DNA of 64,000 nucleotides from Sphingomonas carotinifaciens (GCF_009789535.1 NZ_WSUT01000001.1:62001-126000), one strand, 5' to 3'. Numbered from the stretch's first letter, positions 28,423 through 38,883 are shown. The notes: a model not told the origin generated them from the sequence alone. Numbers and translations: made by a program.

Positions 28423-28439
28423 GAACATATCACGAACAT
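28423..28439 (-). repeat. Short direct repeat between parA and parB
   Basis: GAACAT occurs at 28423-28428 and 28434-28439, 11 bases apart, just upstream of the parB start on the minus strand. It may be a partition-protein operator; the evidence is only spacing and place. Confidence 0.35.
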
Positions 28440-28455
28440 GTACAAAATAGACCAT

Positions 28456-29655
28456 TCATGCCGCGGCATGGATGACGGCCTCCTCGCTCGCCGCCTCGAC
28501 GCGGCCCCAGCTTTGGCGGACGAGCTGCTCGACCTGCCGCATCGCCTCATCCAGATTGGCGCGGCATCGCTTGTGGGTCTTGGGCGTGCCGATTGGCTTG
28601 TCGAGTTCATAGACCGTCATCATGCGCATCGCCGCATGACTGATCTCTGCGGACTCGAGGATCGGAACCGGGAGCAGGGCCGGCCCGAAGCTCTGTTCCA
28701 TGATCGCGCGTACCATCGCGTGGCTGGGGTCATTCGCGTCATATTTGGAGCAGATCAGCCGGACGAACTGGTAATCCACCTCGATCCCGGCGTCGGTGAG
28801 CTGATGAAGGACCTGATCCATCATCGACAGGAATTGCACCGTCGAGCAGAAATCGGGAGTGGTCGCTGCCAATGGGACCAGCAAGGCATTAGCCGCCTGC
28901 ATGACGGCCAGGCTGATGGTGCCGAGCGCGGGCGGTGGGTCAAGCAGGACCACATCGTAATTGCGGGCCAGTTCCGACAAGCCGCGCTTCAACTTGCGGA
29001 AGCGCGCCGCCAACACCGACCCGCCATCGCTGCCCGCCGCCGCAAGTTCATACTCGACGTCGAAAAGCTCGAGATTGGACGGGATGAGGTCGACATTGGG
29101 CCAGGGTGTCGGCCGGATCGCATAGGCGAGGTCGGTCTGCGTCGGATCGATCGACAAATAAGGATAAAGCGTTTCGTCCCGCTTGATATTGAAATGCGGA
29201 TTGAAGCCGAACAGGGTCGTGGTCGTCGCCTGGCTGTCGCAATCGACCACCAGCACGCGGTATCCTTGCACCGCGAAATAATGCGCAAGATGCGTGGTTA
29301 CCGTCGACTTGCCGACGCCGCCCTTGAAATTCTGTACCGCGATGATGGCGGGAATATCGAGCGGAGCGCGTACTGGGGAAGCGCCCAGCACGTCACGCAT
29401 GTGGAGCAGCTCCTGCACGCTGTAGCCGATCCGCCGCCCGTTTTCAGAGGCAGGCGCTGGGGGCAGGCGGCCATCTTCCTCCGCCATGCGAATGCGGTTG
29501 GTCGAACAACCGAGCAGATGCGCCGCTTCCGCTATGCCGAAGCGGACGTTGAGCCCCTTGCGACTCTCGGGCAGGAAGGCCTTACGCCGGAGGCGCTCGA
29601 TCATTCGCTCGCCGGCACCAGCCAGATCGCCGATCTGGTTCACCACTGATTGCAT
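28456..29655 (-). CDS. parA: ParA-family partition ATPase (type Ia)
   Basis: 399 aa. The N-terminal ~110 residues hold an HTH (FGIAEAAHLLGCSTNRIRMAEE), as in type Ia ParA proteins that also repress their operon. A deviant Walker A (NFKGGVGKSTVTTHLA, about residue 113) is followed by VVDCDSQATTTTLFG and VVLLDPPPALG. It drives segregation of the replicon and is the first gene of parA-parB-repA. No good ribosome site precedes the ATG at 29655. Confidence 0.95.
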   Translation of the reverse strand: MQSVVNQIGDLAGAGERMIERLRRKAFLPESRKGLNVRFGIAEAAHLLGCSTNRIRMAEEDGRLPPAPASENGRRIGYSVQELLHMRDVLGASPVRAPLDIPAIIAVQNFKGGVGKSTVTTHLAHYFAVQGYRVLVVDCDSQATTTTLFGFNPHFNIKRDETLYPYLSIDPTQTDLAYAIRPTPWPNVDLIPSNLELFDVEYELAAAGSDGGSVLAARFRKLKRGLSELARNYDVVLLDPPPALGTISLAVMQAANALLVPLAATTPDFCSTVQFLSMMDQVLHQLTDAGIEVDYQFVRLICSKYDANDPSHAMVRAIMEQSFGPALLPVPILESAEISHAAMRMMTVYELDKPIGTPKTHKRCRANLDEAMRQVEQLVRQSWGRVEAASEEAVIHAAA

Positions 29656-29804
29656 GATAGCTGCCCAAGCCTGTTTTGAATATTATCCGGCAAACTGATG
29701 ACGGAAAACATTCAAACACACAAGCGCTGCAAGGCAGACCTTGTTGTGAAACGCGGTGAGGGGCACAGGTTGCTGCGATAACAAGAAGATGGTGGACATT
29801 GCCG

Positions 29805-30275
29805 ATGCTCTCCCTGTTGCTGATCGCCGCTGCCGCGCAAGGCGCCAGCCCCCCCGCCGCCATGGCGGACAGTGCGGAGATCCGCACGGCGATAGCGCAG
29901 ATGGCCGCCGAAATGCGGGAAGGGCAGGGGTTTCATTATCGACCGCTGCTGCGTGACGGCCGGACGGTGGCCGCGCTCGAATATTGGACGGCACCCGGGC
30001 GGCCGGCGATGCATCCAACCGAGGCCGAATATGCCGTGGTGATCGAAGGCGCCGGTACACTGGTCTCGGGAGGGACGATGGTCGACGCCCGCGAGACAAG
30101 ACCGGGGTTGGTGGAAGGCGGGCGGATCGAAGGGGGCGCGACGCGTGACCTGCGCCCCGGTGATGTTATCCTGGTACCGGCGGGTGTTCCGCATTGGTTT
30201 GGCGTCACCGGCGGCAAGCTGGTGTTGCTCGGTATGAAGCTGCCGCCGTCCGCAAATGACGTTGACGGTCGGTAG
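29805..30275 (+). CDS. Secreted cupin-domain protein
   Basis: 156 aa with a signal peptide (to about residue 16). Cupin motifs: HPTEAEYAVVIEGAGTLVSGG, then RPGDVILVPAGVPHWFG, giving candidate metal ligands His and Glu in motif 1 and His in motif 2. The function is unknown. GGTGG about 8 bases before the ATG was used to choose the start. It is divergent from parA. Confidence 0.82.
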   Translation: MLSLLLIAAAAQGASPPAAMADSAEIRTAIAQMAAEMREGQGFHYRPLLRDGRTVAALEYWTAPGRPAMHPTEAEYAVVIEGAGTLVSGGTMVDARETRPGLVEGGRIEGGATRDLRPGDVILVPAGVPHWFGVTGGKLVLLGMKLPPSANDVDGR

Positions 30276-30631
30276 ATATCGGATTGCCGCAAGGGATGCG
30301 GCGTTTGGCTATGGAAGCGCAATCAGGTTATTGTCGTAAAAACGCCGGTTTCGGATCAGCACGATAGGCTGTCGGGCGGTTCAATTTTGCGGATACCGGT
30401 GGCGTAGATGGATGTTGCATTCGTAGATCAGCCGTGCCGGCGTCTCCGCCGTTCCGCCTTTACAGTGCCATGTCCGACTCGATCGAACCAAACCTGATCG
30501 ACACTTGATCCTCCAGCGGCCTGAAGACCAGTTCATAGGTATCTGTGTCAGCTGCGCAGTGTGAGATGGCAATAAAGGGATACGCGTTGAGCACGGCGCA
30601 ACGGTCTCATTGCTGGTCCCGGGCAATGTGG

Positions 30632-30742
30632 CTGATCGCCCGGACGGGTACGGATAACCGCCTGTTCGTGGATGGACGTCTCTGGGTGTTGCGCCTTGGC
30701 GAATCCCGGCGCAATTTGCCGCAACGATACGGCAAGCCGTAA
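30632..30742 (+). pseudogene. IS5-family transposase, N-terminal remnant
   Basis: LIARTGTDNRLFVDGRLWVL followed by RLGESRRNLPQRYGK matches the start region of IS427-type IS5 transposases (RTG.DNRLFV...WVLR.G..WR.LPERYG). The frame stops at 30742, without the rest of the gene. It opens a 2.5-kb debris zone. Confidence 0.65.
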
Positions 30743-31145
30743 GACGGCGCACTGGCGCTTCAGCCGTGCCCCCCGCACGACCGCTTTGCGAGCCGCTACG
30801 ACCGCCGAACCGTCCACTTCATCTGTTTCGCCCACCTTGCCGCGCCTGGTTCTAACGGAGCGGAACTGGGCGAGGCCTAGCTAAGATCAAGGCTGCCGTT
30901 TTTATCACAGACCGGCGATCCCCGTGAGCAACGGAGCAATTATTAACCGAACAAGCTAGGTCGCTAAAAACAGTAGTGATAATGCAATATTATGGTAACA
31001 ACGAGGCGCTATCAGATGGTCGATGTTCCAGTCGTGATGGACGTACTGGATTATTCGGACGATGGTTCGAGCGGTTCCTGTCCAAACCGCATGCTCAGTA
31101 GGCCGATCGTAAGGCTCGGCTCGCCGCTGGCCTTCGCGACCCCGG
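30743..31145. other. Debris zone without a recognisable gene
   Basis: About 400 bases between the IS5 head fragment and the Tn3 remnant. Open frames here are short and show no family features. Confidence 0.4.
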
Positions 31146-32256
31146 CGCGCCGCACCGAACGGGACGATCCCGCACGGCAGCATTGAGGACGGCACGCTGC
31201 GCATCGACCGTCTCACGGTCGCGGGGGGGGGGGGGAATTGACGCTCGACCTTAATCGTCGCCTGCCGCCCGTTCGCATCAGACCTGCTGCTCAAAGTCGA
31301 TGTCGCGCTCGGCTCCACCGATGGCTACACCCATCCGCGCACCGCCATACTGTGCGGCGACTGGATCGGCTCGCTCAACGTCCCTGCTCACCGAGGGGGG
31401 AACCTCGGCCTGCGCAAGATGGCAGACGCTTGTGACACCCACGACTACTGGCAACTCTCCCGCCTCGCAGGCCGGCATGTCGAAAGCGAGGTGATCGACG
31501 GAGCGATGCCCGCTGTCGTCGCCGAAGGCAACCTGCTGATGGCGAGCCTGGGGCATGGGCGCCACCGCGTCCGCCGATGATCGGTTCTATCCCGCCGCCC
31601 GGCGAGGCGATGAACACGGTCAATGCCCGTTACGGGAAAGACCACGGCATCAAGGCCTACACCCACGTCAACGACAGGTTCGTGCCACTTTCATCGCGCG
31701 CCATCCCCGCGACCGTCGGCGAGGCGCCCTATTCTGCTCGAGGGGCTGACGATGAATGAGGCGGGGCGGCGGATAGAGGAGCAATGTGCCGACGCCGACG
31801 AATTCACCAACCTTCTGATCGTGATCAGTGCCATGCTTGGCTACCGCTTCGTGCTGCGCATCTGCGCCCTGCCGTCCAAGCGCCGGTACGTCTTCGACCC
31901 CGCCGCACGCCGGCAGAACTGCGCCCGCTGATGGGCGGCAAGGCGCGCTAGTCCCTGATCGTGTCCAACTGTCCCGACCTGTTCCGCTGCGCCACCACTG
32001 TGAGTGCAGGGTCGGTCGTGGCGAGCCGCATCCTGCGCAAGCTCGCCGCCTATCCGCGTCAGAAAGACCCGGCTCCCGCGCTGCACGAGGTCGACCGGAT
32101 CGAACGCACCCTGTTCATCATCGAGTGGATCCTCGAGACCGGGATGCAGCGCCGTGTTCATGTCGGTCTCACAAGGGCGAAGCGCATCACGCGCTTAAAA
32201 ACGCCCTGCGCATCGGCCGTCAGGGTGAGATCCGCGACCGCACCGTCGAGGCTTAG
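31146..32256 (+). pseudogene. Tn3-family transposase remnant, multiply frameshifted
   Basis: Reading across several frames gives NGTIPHGSIEDGTLRIDRL, LLLKVDVALGSTDGYTHPRT, DTHDYWQLSRLAGRHVESEV, YGKDHGIKAYTHVNDRF, EGLTMNEAGRRIEEQCADAD, LRKLAAYPRQKDPAPALHEV and NALRIGRQGEIRDRTVE, all in the order of the C-terminal half of Tn3-family TnpA. Frame changes occur at the poly-G run near 31230 and several more times (about 31400, 31560, 31730, 31920, 32170). The 5' half and the resolvase are missing. Confidence 0.85.
31223..31235 (+). repeat. 13-G homopolymer inside the Tn3 remnant
   Basis: A run of 13 G directly follows the codons for RLTVA of the transposase remnant and coincides with a loss of frame. 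It could be a slippage site or an assembly error. Confidence 0.85.
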
Positions 32257-32379
32257 CATGACCGGAACCGATCCCAAGTTGCTTAATTCGTGCTTTCGCG
32301 TACGAAATCCGAATATTCCCTGACGAGCCTGACCGGCGATCGTCGGTTCCGCGGCCGACGAGCTTGGGGGACGCACCGT
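32257..32379. other. Junction between Tn3 remnant and MarR-like frame
   Basis: The Tn3 match fades after the stop at 32254-32256, and no terminal inverted repeat was recognised. Nothing else was seen. Confidence 0.35.
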
Positions 32380-32688
32380 TCAAGCATCGATACGCGACGC
32401 CGCCAAGTGCACGTCAAGCAAGTGTTCCACGGCCTCAAACAATGGTGCGAGCATCGTAACATTCGCGCGGCGTCTGTCGTCGGGATCCGATCCGCGGCCG
32501 ATATAGCCAAGTGCCTCGAGATGCTCGATATGGCGCAACGCCGTCGCGGTCGATCCGCCGCTCAGTTTGCCGAGTTGTGAGACGGGAGAAATGCCGATGC
32601 TCGCGGAGGCGCGACGTAGAGCTCCAACATTATGTACCAGCTCAGGTCGCAGAAGCGGACGCCGTTGAAGCAGACGGTTCGCCGGCAT
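32380..32688 (-). CDS. MarR-like winged-helix fragment
   Basis: 102 aa. SPVSQLGKLSGGSTATALRH, then LGYIGRGSDPDDRRRANVTM is a winged-helix with the MarR-type DDRR wing. The usual N-terminal helices are short, so it may be truncated. It sits between the Tn3 remnant and the IS5 tail, so its activity is doubtful. Confidence 0.5.
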   Translation of the reverse strand: MPANRLLQRRPLLRPELVHNVGALRRASASIGISPVSQLGKLSGGSTATALRHIEHLEALGYIGRGSDPDDRRRANVTMLAPLFEAVEHLLDVHLAASRIDA

Positions 32689-32831
32689 CGACCGGTCAGA
32701 AGCGCCTGGCGTCCCACAGGCGGCGATCGTCCAGGTCAGTCTGGGAATAAGGGCGGAAACCAGCGTGTCTCTGACCCCTTGCGCGGCAGCGGACGACGAT
32801 GTCGATCAATTCGTCTTCTTCAGGTGTAACC

Positions 32832-33085
32832 ATGCGCTGCCTGCTGGCCGACAAGGGCTACGATGCTGACCGGCTGCGCGGCTGATTGCGCAAGGCGGGG
32901 GGCGTCCCCGTCATTCCCGGCTGATCCGCTATGACAAGGACCGCTACCGCCCCCGTCACCTCAGCACGAACGCCTTCTGCCCCTCAAGGCGTTTTGCCGC
33001 GTCGCAACCCGCTCCGACAAGCTCGCCGCCAACTTCCTTCCAGGGGTGGCCCTCGCAACAGTCCTAGCCTTGTGGCTTTGGATAA
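32832..33085 (+). pseudogene. IS5-family transposase, C-terminal remnant
   Basis: MRCLLADKGYDADRLRG, a stop, GGVPVIPG, a stop, then IRYDKDRYRPRHLSTNAFC and, after a frame change, RSDKLAANFLPGVALATVLALW. This is the DDE C-terminal region of an IS5-type transposase with two in-frame stops and at least one frameshift. It may be the other end of the element whose head lies at 30632-30742. Confidence 0.75.
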
Positions 33086-33301
33086 GTCCGATCCCTGGTA
33101 TAGCAGAAATGTCACAATTGTGCGCCAACACGGTAAGTTTGTTAGTAATTGATTGTAAGAAAAATGGTCATGTAATTGAACTACATAGAATTTTTCAACA
33201 ATACCAAAACGAGTCCTCTCGCCTTGACCAATTGATAATAATAATGCGACCTTCCGTTCAGCGGCGCACCACGAGGCTCCGCAACAGGGAGTGGGGACAT
33301 T

Positions 33302-36300
33302 ATGCGTTTTACTAGTAGCACCTCCGTGCTCGCAGTTGTCGCGGTTATGAGCAGTATTTCGCCAGCTTTTGGACAGAGCGCCGATCAGGAAGCTTCGCAG
33401 ACTACGACAGAAGACCAGGATGAGGCTGCGAACACACGCAGCGCCATTATCTCAGGTCGCACCGGTTCATCCGGCAGTGGCACAGATATCATCGTGACGG
33501 GGACGCGTATTCAGCGCCCGAACAACAAGTCCGCCGCTCCGATCGTTACGGTCACCGCCAATGATATCCAGGCTCAGGGCGCGACCACAATTGAGGAAGT
33601 GCTGAACCGACTGCCGCAGGTGCAGCAAAATTCCGAACAAAATTTCAGCGATTCCACCGGCCGTCAACGTATCAAGTTGCGCACGCTGGGCTACGAGCGA
33701 ACGCTCAGTCTTATCGACGGTTTGCGCTTTGGTCTGCCGAACACGATTGATGTCGGCATCATCCCAAACTCCCTGGTCGAGCGGATCGACGTACTAAGCG
33801 GTGGTGCTTCGTCGGTCTATGGATCGGATGCCGTTGCCGGCGTGGTAAACTTCATTCTGAAGAAGAATTTCGAAGGTATCCGCGCGGATGCGCAGTACAG
33901 CTTCTTCAACCATAACAATCGTGAAAACGCGATTACGGACGCAGCGCGGCGCGCCAATCTGTCGGTGCCATTGGGCATGACCAATGACGGAGGACGATCG
34001 GACGTTTCCGTAGCGGCCGGCGTTAACCTTTTTGACAAGCGCGTCAATATCACCGGCTTCGTAAACTATCGCCATTCGGACTTTTTGCGGATTGGCGATC
34101 GTTCGCATGCAGTTTGTGAAGTCACGCAGCCGACCAACACGTCGCCGCTGTCCTGTAATCCATCGACCTTCCTCGCTGCCGGCGTGATCATTCCCCGTAC
34201 CGGTCCGCGCGCGAACCAAACCCTCGTCAACGATCCCAGCGGTAGCGGTCGGCTCGTTCCCTATGGTTCCGTTCCTGGCACTTCGGGGAGCCCCTATGAC
34301 GATTGGGCATTCCAGCGCGAGTTCAACCGCATCAACGTCGGGGGCTTCCTGACCGCGAAGCTGGCAGAGGATATGGAACTCTACGGAAACGGTCTCTACT
34401 ATCGCGATCGGTCGAGTAGCCCAATCCTCAACCGTTTCCTGGCGTCCGTTCAATTGGCCCCAGGCACGCCGTATCAGATCGGTTGCAACAATCCGTTTTT
34501 GTCCGCCTCTCAAGCGGCCGACCTTGGTTGCCCCTCGCTTGGAAGTTCGACGATCGTACCTCTGGATGTGCGCTACCGGTTCGATGGCATCGGTCCGCTT
34601 CAGATTCGCTCGGTGAACCAGCAATATCGCTTTGTCGCCGGGATCCGTGGGCGCACGGAGGATGGAATCTGGTCGTACGACCTTGCTGGCATGTTGTCGC
34701 AAGGCAAGATCAACACGAACTTCGGAACACCTGTTTCGGATCGTCTCCGCAACGAGCGCTCGATAGACGTGGTAAGTGTTAACGGCGTGCCGACCTGCCG
34801 CTCGGTCGTCAACGGCACTGATCCATCCTGCATACCGTTCAACCCCTTCATCCCGTACAACAATAACCGTGCTGCGTACGACTACATCTACGGTAATACC
34901 GCCGCACCGAATCAGGTCACGGACTCACGGATGCGGCAGGTCGTGGGCACGATCAGCGGAGATCTTACCAATTTTGGCATCAAGTCGCCATGGGCCGATC
35001 AAGGCGTCGCTGTCGCACTAGGAATCGAATACCGTGATGAGTTGCTTGACGTAAATGGCAACGACACCTTCAATGCGCAGCAGCAGTCAACCAATGGTCG
35101 ATTCACTCAGAATATCCTCGAGTCGAACATTGAGGTGCAGTTGCCAATCGCGGATCAGCGTCCTTGGGCTGATCAGCTTCAGATCAATGGCGGCTATCGC
35201 ATATCCAGATATAATCGCCTGGAAGGCTATTTTAATACATGGAAGGTAGAAGGGATATGGGGGCCGATCCGCGACATCACTTTCCGAGGTTCTATCAATA
35301 GGGCTCAACGTGCACCTGATGTCGGTTCCGCCCAAGGGGCTGCCAACATCTTCTTCAATCAAGGCTTCTATAATGATCCATGTGCATCGCGGGTGAATCC
35401 GGCGAATACCGGTGGCCCTCGTCTTGCGCCGGAGGCGACCCTTGCACAATGCCGCAACACTGGCTTGCCTGATAACTTGTATGGCAGCGACACACTCGAT
35501 TGTGCCGGAGCCTGCACAGTGCGTAATGGCGGCTTCAACCTCGTACCGGAAACCGCCTATACCAAGACGTTCGGTGTTGTGCTGCGCCCAAGCTTTGTTC
35601 CTGGCCTCACCATATCGATCGATCGCTTTCTGATCGATCTTCAGGATCAATTGATTTTCCTGCAGCCACAAAACCTTATCGAACAGTGCCTCAGAACAGG
35701 AAACGACTTCTTTTGTCGTGGCATCGTGCGCAACCCCGGCACATTTACGCTGAATAGCGCGCCGGAAGGTGAACCGGCAGCTGGATGGGTAGTCCGTGGA
35801 TCTTCAAACGGGTTCAAGGAGCAATCCTATGGCTGGGACTTCCAGGGCCAGTACAATCTTGGTCTAGGGTCGGCTGGCCGCCTCGATTTCGGCTTCAACG
35901 GTACGCTCACTACCCGGGTGGGTGCACAAGAAGCCCCGACTGTCACGCCGCGCAACTGCGTAGGCTATTACGGTCGAACCTGCGGTGAAAGCCTGCCACG
36001 CTGGGCGCATCAATTGCGTACGACGTGGAGTTCGCCTGATCGAGTGGCCAGCGTCTCGGTCAATTGGCGTCATCGTGGTCCGATGCCCCTTGATGTCTAC
36101 GCACCTACCGATACTGGCATTCCTGCTGCATCTCCGAACGCACGCCGTGATCAATATCCCCAGATCGGATCATTCAACTGGTTTGATCTTGGCTTCACGT
36201 TCGACGTCAGCAAGCAGATGACATTCCGACTGACTGCGAACAATATCCTCGATCGTGACCCGCCAATTGTACCTGATAGCCGTTCGGTCATCGGCCTGCT

Positions 36301-36373
36301 GCGATCGAATAGCATCATGGGCTACGATCTTCTCGGCCGGCAGATCGTTGCGAGCGTGTCGTTGCGGATGTAG
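33302..36373 (+). CDS. TonB-dependent receptor (large, Sphingomonas type)
   Basis: 1023 aa: a signal peptide (to about residue 24, AFGQ), an acidic linker, a TonB-box-like DIIVTGTRI, a plug (IQAQGATTIEEVLNRLPQVQ; IDVLSGGASSVYGSDAVAG; VVNFILKKNFEG) and a barrel ending VASVSLRM. This size class often takes up oligosaccharides. The GH92 mannosidase gene follows after 149 bases, so mannose-rich glycans are the likely cargo (inference). Codon choice is visibly less GC-biased than in the 1-25 kb genes, which suggests acquisition together with the mannosidase. GGGAG lies 11 bases before the ATG. Confidence 0.93.
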   Translation: MRFTSSTSVLAVVAVMSSISPAFGQSADQEASQTTTEDQDEAANTRSAIISGRTGSSGSGTDIIVTGTRIQRPNNKSAAPIVTVTANDIQAQGATTIEEVLNRLPQVQQNSEQNFSDSTGRQRIKLRTLGYERTLSLIDGLRFGLPNTIDVGIIPNSLVERIDVLSGGASSVYGSDAVAGVVNFILKKNFEGIRADAQYSFFNHNNRENAITDAARRANLSVPLGMTNDGGRSDVSVAAGVNLFDKRVNITGFVNYRHSDFLRIGDRSHAVCEVTQPTNTSPLSCNPSTFLAAGVIIPRTGPRANQTLVNDPSGSGRLVPYGSVPGTSGSPYDDWAFQREFNRINVGGFLTAKLAEDMELYGNGLYYRDRSSSPILNRFLASVQLAPGTPYQIGCNNPFLSASQAADLGCPSLGSSTIVPLDVRYRFDGIGPLQIRSVNQQYRFVAGIRGRTEDGIWSYDLAGMLSQGKINTNFGTPVSDRLRNERSIDVVSVNGVPTCRSVVNGTDPSCIPFNPFIPYNNNRAAYDYIYGNTAAPNQVTDSRMRQVVGTISGDLTNFGIKSPWADQGVAVALGIEYRDELLDVNGNDTFNAQQQSTNGRFTQNILESNIEVQLPIADQRPWADQLQINGGYRISRYNRLEGYFNTWKVEGIWGPIRDITFRGSINRAQRAPDVGSAQGAANIFFNQGFYNDPCASRVNPANTGGPRLAPEATLAQCRNTGLPDNLYGSDTLDCAGACTVRNGGFNLVPETAYTKTFGVVLRPSFVPGLTISIDRFLIDLQDQLIFLQPQNLIEQCLRTGNDFFCRGIVRNPGTFTLNSAPEGEPAAGWVVRGSSNGFKEQSYGWDFQGQYNLGLGSAGRLDFGFNGTLTTRVGAQEAPTVTPRNCVGYYGRTCGESLPRWAHQLRTTWSSPDRVASVSVNWRHRGPMPLDVYAPTDTGIPAASPNARRDQYPQIGSFNWFDLGFTFDVSKQMTFRLTANNILDRDPPIVPDSRSVIGLLRSNSIMGYDLLGRQIVASVSLRM

Positions 36374-36522
36374 GATTTGCTTGATCCACTCGGAGCAAGG
36401 CTTCGGGTGGATCGTCCATGATCGACATTCATACGTATTTGAAGGTTCCACAACTTGGACGGCTTACGTCAAAGCCGTCATTTTTTGAGAGCACTCAGCT
36501 AAACGGCATGAGGAGCAGGTAC

Positions 36523-38883
36523 ATGAGGTTTAGGGCGAGCGCGCTACGTGCAGCAGCGTCATCGACGATCGCGGTGTCTCTCATTCTTCCCGTAACACTA
36601 CCGGCACAAAAGAGGCATGATAGGGTCGCGGACGCGGTAGCGGTTGATCTCGCCAATCCGCTAATAGGCACCGCCTCCAGCTACGAGCTGTCCTACGGCA
36701 ACACCTATCCGGCGGTAGCAGTGCCTTTCGGGATGAACTTCTGGAGTCCTGTTACGGGCAAGATGGGAAATGGCTGGAGCTATACCTATGACGCTCACAA
36801 GCTGAGCGGCATTAAGCAGACGCACCAGCCAAGCCCGTGGATGAACGACTATGCCGCGTTCGAGATCATGGCGATGACCGGACCGCTCCGCCTCAAGCAG
36901 CAGGATCGTGCATCTTGGTTCAGCCACAAGGCCGAATCCGCTAAGGCTTACGCCTATCAGGTCTATTTCGCCGACTATGATGTGACCGCGGAGGTGACGC
37001 CGACCGCACGCGCGGCGCAGTTCCGCTTTACCTTTCCCGACAGCGATGACGCGCATATCTTGCTCGATGCCTATGACGAAGGTTCGATGGTCAGCGTCGA
37101 TGCACGCCGCCGACGGATCACAGGCTATGTCCGCAACAACTCTGGAGGCGTGCCAGTAAACTTCCGCAACTGGTTCGTGCTCGAATTCGATCGTCCCTTT
37201 ACTATCAGTCGGACCTGGGACGAGAATTGGCAGCTCCGTGACGGCGGGACGAAGGCGGGTGCGACCAGCGAAGGCACACATGTCGGCGCCGTCGTCAGCT
37301 TCAAGACCAGAAAGGGCGAGCAGGTCGGCATCAAGGTCGCTTCCTCCTTCATCAGCCTGGAACAGGCAGAGCGCAATCTGGCAACCGAGATTGGCGCCGA
37401 TAGCTATGATCGCACAAGAGCCAAGGCGAAGGCGACGTGGGAGCGTGAGTTCGCCCGTGTTCAGGTCAGCGATCCCGACCTCGACAATCGACGGACCTTC
37501 TATTCGGCCTTTTACCGCATGATGCTTTTTCCGCGTATGTTCCATGAAATCGACGCGCGCGGAGGCCAGATTCATTACAGCCCCTATGACGGTAAGGTGC
37601 ACCCCGGACCGATGTTCACCGACAACGGCTTTTGGGACACATGGCGGGCGGTGTTTCCCTTCTTTGCACTGATGTATCCCGAGCTTGATGGGCAGATCAT
37701 GCAGGGGCTGGTCAACACCTACAAGGAGGGCGGCTGGCTGCCTGAATGGGCAAGTCCAGGGTATCGTAACGTCATGATCGGGTCGAACTCGGCCAACATC
37801 ATCGCCGACGCCTACCTCAACGGCGTTCGCGGTTTCGACGTCGAGACGCTGTATGAAGCGATGGTCAAGAACGCGACCACCTCGCAGGGCCGTCCCAAGG
37901 ACGATCGGGGCCATACCCTGACCGCGGTCGGACGCGAGGGGGTCGAATATTATAACCGTCTGGGCTACGTGCCATATGATGCCGGCATCAACGAGAATGC
38001 CGCACGAACACTCGAATACGCCACAGCCGATTTCTCTCTGTCACGCCTCGCTGCCGCGCTCGGCAAGACGCAGGATGCGAAGAAGTACGCCACACAAGCC
38101 CAGAACTACCGCAAGCTCTATGACGCCAGCTCAGGCTGGATGCGGGGGCGCAATCAAGACGGCAGCTGGGCGACGCCGTTCAACCCGTTCAAATGGGGCG
38201 ATGCGTTTACCGAGGGCAATGCGCTTCACTATAGCTGGTCGGTAATGCAGGATGTGCAAGGGCTTGCCGATCTAATGGGCGGACGCGAGAAGTTCGTGCA
38301 GAAGCTGGATAGCATCTTTACCATGCCGCCGCTCTTTGACGACAGCTACTATGGCCAGACGATCCATGAGATACGCGAGATGCAGATCGTTGACATGGGG
38401 CAATATGCGCACGGCAACCAGCCAATCCAGCACATGATCTATCTCTACGATTGGGTCGGAGCGCCGTGGAAAGCCCAATATCATGTCCGCGAGGTGATGA
38501 GGCGCCTCTACTCGTCGGCGCCCGACGGTTATCCAGGCGACGAGGACAACGGCCAGACCAGCGCCTGGTACGTCTTCTCGGCGATGGGCTTCTACCCGGT
38601 GGCGCCTACGATGGGAGAGTACGCGATCGGCAGTCCGCTGTTTCGAAGCATGCGGCTCGTCATGCCCAACGGTAAGACCTTGACGATCGAGGCGGAAAAC
38701 AACGCACCCAAGAATGTCTACATTCAGTCGGTCACTTTCAACGATCGAGCATATGATAAGACGTTCCTGACGCGCGAGGCGCTGCAGGCGGGCGGCACGC
38801 TGAGGTTCGTGATGGGACCGACCCCTTCGCATTGGGGGGCATCGCCATCGGCAGTGCCGTTCTCGATGAGCGCCCCCCGTTGA
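36523..38883 (+). CDS. Glycoside hydrolase family 92 exo-alpha-mannosidase
   Basis: 786 aa from the ATG at 36523 (AGGAG 7 bases upstream); an ATG 15 bases earlier is the alternative. A signal peptide runs to about residue 29. GH92 hallmarks are NPLIGTASSYELSYGNTYPA with VPFGMNFWSP near the N-terminus, TDNGFWDTWRAVFP in the middle, EGNALHYSW, and GYPGDEDNGQTSAWYVFSAM near residue 665. GH92 enzymes are Ca-dependent inverting alpha-mannosidases of N-glycan or yeast mannan degradation, usually periplasmic or surface-bound. It works with the TonB receptor upstream as a minimal mannoside-use locus. Confidence 0.95.
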   Translation: MRFRASALRAAASSTIAVSLILPVTLPAQKRHDRVADAVAVDLANPLIGTASSYELSYGNTYPAVAVPFGMNFWSPVTGKMGNGWSYTYDAHKLSGIKQTHQPSPWMNDYAAFEIMAMTGPLRLKQQDRASWFSHKAESAKAYAYQVYFADYDVTAEVTPTARAAQFRFTFPDSDDAHILLDAYDEGSMVSVDARRRRITGYVRNNSGGVPVNFRNWFVLEFDRPFTISRTWDENWQLRDGGTKAGATSEGTHVGAVVSFKTRKGEQVGIKVASSFISLEQAERNLATEIGADSYDRTRAKAKATWEREFARVQVSDPDLDNRRTFYSAFYRMMLFPRMFHEIDARGGQIHYSPYDGKVHPGPMFTDNGFWDTWRAVFPFFALMYPELDGQIMQGLVNTYKEGGWLPEWASPGYRNVMIGSNSANIIADAYLNGVRGFDVETLYEAMVKNATTSQGRPKDDRGHTLTAVGREGVEYYNRLGYVPYDAGINENAARTLEYATADFSLSRLAAALGKTQDAKKYATQAQNYRKLYDASSGWMRGRNQDGSWATPFNPFKWGDAFTEGNALHYSWSVMQDVQGLADLMGGREKFVQKLDSIFTMPPLFDDSYYGQTIHEIREMQIVDMGQYAHGNQPIQHMIYLYDWVGAPWKAQYHVREVMRRLYSSAPDGYPGDEDNGQTSAWYVFSAMGFYPVAPTMGEYAIGSPLFRSMRLVMPNGKTLTIEAENNAPKNVYIQSVTFNDRAYDKTFLTREALQAGGTLRFVMGPTPSHWGASPSAVPFSMSAPR

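Noticed and set aside
36418..36522. 35-codon N-terminal extension of the mannosidase
   Set aside because: The internal ATG at 36523 has a good ribosome site and starts directly with a signal peptide.
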